From: CAZTWC01 sp964617105 [NCBI: uncultured Myxococcia bacterium] | Lineage (GTDB): Bacteria; CAZTWC01 | Direction: 5' to 3' | Length of the DNA: 8,189 nt | Assembly: GCA_964617105.1 (NCBI GenBank) | Contig: CAZTWC010000160.1 | Location: 1-8,189, forward strand | Part shown: piece after piece, positions 6,259 to 8,189 of the stretch | Position numbering within the stretch: the stretch's first letter is position 1 | Layout: each line of letters opens with the position of its first letter | Translations under genes and position numbers: made by a program | The notes under the pieces: generated by a model | Told to the model about the DNA's origin: nothing | Seen by the model: the letters and a program-made list of their open reading frames with translations, nothing else | The model's database searches: none

Positions 6259-7041
6259 TCAGGTTTTGTTGAGGCGCCAGTAAATAATCGAGATGACTGC
6301 TATCATAGGTACACAGATCAGTTGGGAGGTGGAGATTAGCCCATCAAAAAAAAGCCCCCGGTTGTCGGCCCGGAAAAATTCTACCGTAAACCTGGTTATA
6401 GAATACAAAATCACAAATTGGCACAGTACCTGGCCGTCAAATTTTTTGCGGGGACCAAGCCAAAGATAGAGATAGAGAAAAATCAGCAGATTGGCCAGAG
6501 CGGAATACAACTGGGTGGGATGAAGACTGCTGGCACCTTTGGTTAAGTGATGGTGCGGAAAAGTTATAGCCCAGGGCAAATCAATAGGTTTGCCAAAACA
6601 GCAACCCGATAAAAAACAGCCGATGCGGCCGAAAAACAGCCCGATAGGGGTAGCCATTCCGGCCAAATCAAACACTGGCAACACTTTGAGGTTACGCCGG
6701 TGAAGAAACCATATAGACAGCGGAATGGGGACTAGAAATCCTCCTAAAAAAGCATATCCTCCCCGCCATATTTTAAGAAGTTCAAGTGGATTTTGAATAT
6801 ACCAACCGAGGATTGGAGCACCAGTGGATGGGTCTTTTTCCACCAGGGCGTGCAAAAGCCGGGCTCCTAAAAGACTGCTGAACAAGACCAGCATGGAGAG
6901 ATCCAGAATGGTATCCTGGTCCATATTGAGGCGCCGGGATTCTTTCCAGGCCAGATAGGTACCTACCATAAATCCCAGCATTAACAGGGTAAAATAGGAG
7001 GGGACGCTGAAAGAACCGTATTTAATTAACCAGGGATAGAT
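6259..7041 (-). CDS. lgt: Prolipoprotein diacylglyceryl transferase, probable AUC start
   Basis: Lgt is the polytopic inner-membrane enzyme that transfers diacylglyceryl from phosphatidylglycerol to the lipobox cysteine, the first step of lipoprotein maturation. Seen here: WRGGYAFLGG, the signature FGRIGCFLSGCCFGKP with its essential Arg, LHPTQLYSALANL, and RFTVEFFRADNRG near the C-terminus. From the first ATG (6981) the protein has 240 residues and starts inside helix 1. In-frame codons upstream back to the stop at 7045-7047 encode IYPWLIKYGSFSVPSYFTLL, a typical Lgt N-terminus. AGGAG (7050-7054) sits 8 nt before the ATC codon at 7041. I therefore extend to 7041, giving 260 residues, the usual family length. 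The His of the HGG motif (H103 in E. coli) is replaced by Leu here. The phosphoesterase gene follows after 9 nt. A C-for-G change or base-calling error at 7039 is the alternative to a true AUC start. Confidence 0.92.
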   Translation of the reverse strand: MYPWLIKYGSFSVPSYFTLLMLGFMVGTYLAWKESRRLNMDQDTILDLSMLVLFSSLLGARLLHALVEKDPSTGAPILGWYIQNPLELLKIWRGGYAFLGGFLVPIPLSIWFLHRRNLKVLPVFDLAGMATPIGLFFGRIGCFLSGCCFGKPIDLPWAITFPHHHLTKGASSLHPTQLYSALANLLIFLYLYLWLGPRKKFDGQVLCQFVILYSITRFTVEFFRADNRGLFFDGLISTSQLICVPMIAVISIIYWRLNKT

Positions 7042-7049
7042 ATGTTATT

Positions 7050-7057
7050 CTCCTTTT
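7050..7057 (-). promoter_or_regulatory. Shine-Dalgarno of lgt (decides the start)
   Basis: AAAAGGAG on the minus strand, with the AGGAG core at 7050-7054, lies 8 nt upstream of the in-frame ATC at 7041. It is 68 nt upstream of the ATG at 6981, too far to serve it. No ribosome binding site is visible near 6981. This is the main evidence for the longer lgt product. Confidence 0.65.
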
Positions 7058-7083
7058 ATTGAGCGCATGACCGGCATATACGC

Positions 7084-7129
7084 AAAACACAAGGGGTTGC
7101 AAGACCTGATGTCCTGCAACCCCTTGTGT
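7084..7129 (-). terminator. Intrinsic terminator after the degenerate tRNA
   Basis: Perfect 15-bp inverted arms (7087-7101 and 7115-7129, containing CAAGGGGTTGCA and its complement) flank a 13-nt centre that can add three more pairs. On the minus strand the stem runs into TTTT. The T-tract is short. It lies 4 nt beyond the CCA of the tRNA-like gene and about 33 nt before the lgt ribosome binding site, so it separates the RNA units from lgt. Confidence 0.7.
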
Positions 7130-7133
7130 CTAA

Positions 7134-7212
7134 TGGAGCCAAGAATAAGATTCGAATTCAAGACTTGTGCATTATGAGATCTTCGATGCTCTGCCAACTG
7201 AGACATCTTGGC
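7134..7212 (-). pseudogene. Degenerate tRNA-Thr-like gene
   Basis: The 79-nt minus-strand sequence keeps many tRNA landmarks: a perfect 7-bp acceptor stem (GCCAAGA with TCTTGGC), U73 and encoded CCA, the D-loop AGTTGGCA, the T-loop TTCGAAT, and a CTCATAA loop that would place CAT at the anticodon. Other parts are broken. The 5' side of the anticodon stem (TCGAAGAT) does not pair with TGCAC and carries about three extra bases. Position 10 of the D-stem is T. The T-stem has two mismatches, including A-C where G53-C61 is nearly universal. The frame of GCCAAG...CTTGGCUCCA with AATGC after the anticodon recalls bacterial tRNA-Thr, so CAT may be a changed CGT. Promoter and terminator are intact, so it may still be transcribed. 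Probably a decayed copy. Confidence 0.7.
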
Positions 7213-7241
7213 ATATATTGAAATCAATTGTAATGGAGGAG

Positions 7242-7270
7242 ATTATATTGGCTACAATTCGGAAAGTCAA
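7242..7270 (-). promoter_or_regulatory. Sigma70 promoter of the degenerate tRNA
   Basis: On the minus strand TTGACT (7265-7270) and a perfect TATAAT (7242-7247) are separated by exactly 17 nt (7248-7264). The predicted start near 7235 gives a leader of about 22 nt. It sits directly downstream of the tRNA-Arg terminator, so the two RNAs are independent units. Confidence 0.7.
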
Positions 7271-7274
7271 CGGG

Positions 7275-7306
7275 AAAAAAGGGGCCAGCATTTCTGCCAA
7301 CCCCTT
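7275..7306 (-). terminator. Intrinsic terminator of tRNA-Arg
   Basis: On the minus strand AAGGGGTTGGCA (7295-7306) pairs over 12 positions, with three G-U wobbles in RNA, with TGCTGGCCCCTT (7279-7290) around a GAAA tetraloop. The 3' end forms a run of six T. It begins 10 nt after the tRNA CCA. The stem resembles the terminator at 7084-7129 (shared AAGGGGTTG-CA). Confidence 0.82.
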
Positions 7307-7316
7307 GATCTTATTA

Positions 7317-7393
<77 letters not shown>

Positions 7394-7413
7394 TTAAGTT
7401 TGAATGAATAAGA

Positions 7414-7442
7414 ATTAAACTTTATTTTTTTGCTTTTGTCAA
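7414..7442 (-). promoter_or_regulatory. Sigma70 promoter of tRNA-Arg
   Basis: On the minus strand a perfect TTGACA (7437-7442), 17 nt of A-rich spacer and TTTAAT (7414-7419, 5/6 to consensus). The start would be near 7407, leaving a leader of about 14 nt before the tRNA 5' end at 7393. Confidence 0.75.
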
Positions 7443-7625
7443 GGGTTGGTGGATGATGGTCGAAACGCTCCGTCTCGATCCCTCTTGATCTTTCCGGGCT
7501 CCGTTGATAGTATTGGGCAAAAGTATGGAGCCAGGGGTTATTTAGCGGGAGCAGACAAACCGGAATTTAATCAGCGGTATTTTTTTGGGGGTATCAGTTA
7601 TCCAAAGGGTTTAAAGGAGCAATTC

Positions 7626-8189
7626 ATGAAAGGGTGCAAATTTATAAATATAGTTTTTTTATCTATTCTGGTTCTGTTGTTTTTGGGGGCCTGTGGCTCA
7701 GATGATAAAGGTTCTTCATCTGATACCACCAGCAGCCAAAAGAAAGAACTTAAATGGTTTGGTATTACCCAGGGCGAAAGTTGGCACTTTCGGGGTGACA
7801 AAGGGGGCAATTGCACCTTTTGGAAGGTGGATGTGGAGGCAGATACCACCTCTACCGTAGAGCAGAACGTGGCTGTGATGAACTGGCTGGGCAATGGTTT
7901 TGCCCGGGAAAAATATGAGGTGATGGTGTCGGAAGAGGGGTTGCAGATGCGGGTTCACGAACTCCGGGAGAGTGCAGGTATAGAAAACTTCAAATACAAA
8001 GGCACCCGCAATTTCAAACAACCGGTGCTCCTGCTCAAAATAAGTAAACTCAAAAAAAACGGTACCTGGCAAAGCCTGGAGCCTGATTCCTGGGCCTCCA
8101 TATGGTTGATACGTACGCATATCGATCCGAATGCTGACATCGTGATCCGGCCTTCGGGGTCCCGCCTTGACGTAGACAACCCCTTCGCT
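7626..8189 (+). CDS. Lipoprotein of unknown function, N-terminal 188 residues (open at window end)
   Basis: The reading frame runs without a stop from an ATG at 7626 to the last base of the window. AAAGGAG (7613-7619) lies 6 nt upstream. The protein opens with MKGCKFINIVFLS, a hydrophobic core and the lipobox LGAC, placing the lipidated Cys at 23. Gly follows at +2, then a Ser/Asp/Thr/Lys-rich linker to about residue 43. It should be lipidated by Lgt and carried to the outer membrane or kept at the periplasmic face. The mature part starts KWFGITQGESWHFRG and is rich in Trp and in alternating hydrophobic/charged residues, suggesting beta structure. I do not recognise the family. Residue C61 is the only cysteine in the visible mature part beyond the lipidated one. 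No convincing promoter was found between 7443 and 7612. Confidence 0.85.
   Translation, partial: MKGCKFINIVFLSILVLLFLGACGSDDKGSSSDTTSSQKKELKWFGITQGESWHFRGDKGGNCTFWKVDVEADTTSTVEQNVAVMNWLGNGFAREKYEVMVSEEGLQMRVHELRESAGIENFKYKGTRNFKQPVLLLKISKLKKNGTWQSLEPDSWASIWLIRTHIDPNADIVIRPSGSRLDVDNPFA

Noticed and set aside
7498-7531. GGCTCC...GGAGCC inverted repeat upstream of the right-hand lipoprotein
   Set aside because: Six-bp arms with a loop of over 20 nt. Too weak to call a regulatory hairpin.
7716-8179. Minus-strand open frames opposite the right-hand lipoprotein
   Set aside because: The plus-strand frame has a Shine-Dalgarno, signal peptide and lipobox. The minus frames have none of these.

Overview
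The window looks like chromosomal DNA of a Gram-negative bacterium, most likely a deltaproteobacterial-type lineage (Desulfobacterota, Myxococcota or a relative). This is inferred from the GRIGCFLSGCCFGKP form of Lgt, two exported lipoproteins, an exported esterase with acidic D/N/G-rich loops, and moderate GC. No species can be named. There is no integrase, transposase, CRISPR array or phage gene.

Layout. (1) Positions 1-113, minus: the first 37 codons of a peptide deformylase (def), cut by the window edge. It is divergent from (2) a POT-family proton/peptide symporter at 335-1831, plus; each has a recognisable promoter in the shared intergenic region. (3) Positions 1832-2227 form a non-coding repeat block between convergent genes: a 61-nt hairpin plus a 90-bp exact direct repeat at a 147-bp period. 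(4) Minus-strand genes in transcription order are lgt (7041-6259), a membrane-anchored metallophosphoesterase (6249-5032), a stand-alone CheB-type methylesterase (4967-4353) and a large secreted lipoprotein esterase (4348-2228). Spacings are 9, 64 and 4 nt, so lgt-phosphoesterase and cheB-esterase are two tightly linked pairs. (5) Positions 7084-7442, minus, hold two RNA units, each with its own sigma70-type promoter and intrinsic terminator: an intact tRNA-Arg(CCG) and a degenerate tRNA-Thr-like gene. (6) From 7626 to the right edge, plus, runs the start of an unrecognised lipoprotein, which is open at the window end.

How the genes fit together. The theme is the cell envelope. Lgt attaches the diacylglyceryl anchor to lipoproteins, and two candidate substrates are encoded here. 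The phosphoesterase carries an internal twin-arginine motif and probably acts outside the inner membrane. The POT carrier imports small peptides.

The most unusual features are: the lipoprotein esterase, whose catalytic segments occur in circularly permuted order (nucleophile elbow first, PPGY/YPVLYSLHG last) around a calcium-loop-like insert; an lgt gene whose good Shine-Dalgarno and family-like N-terminus point to an AUC start codon; the decayed tRNA that keeps promoter, acceptor stem, CCA and terminator; and the mosaic repeat block.
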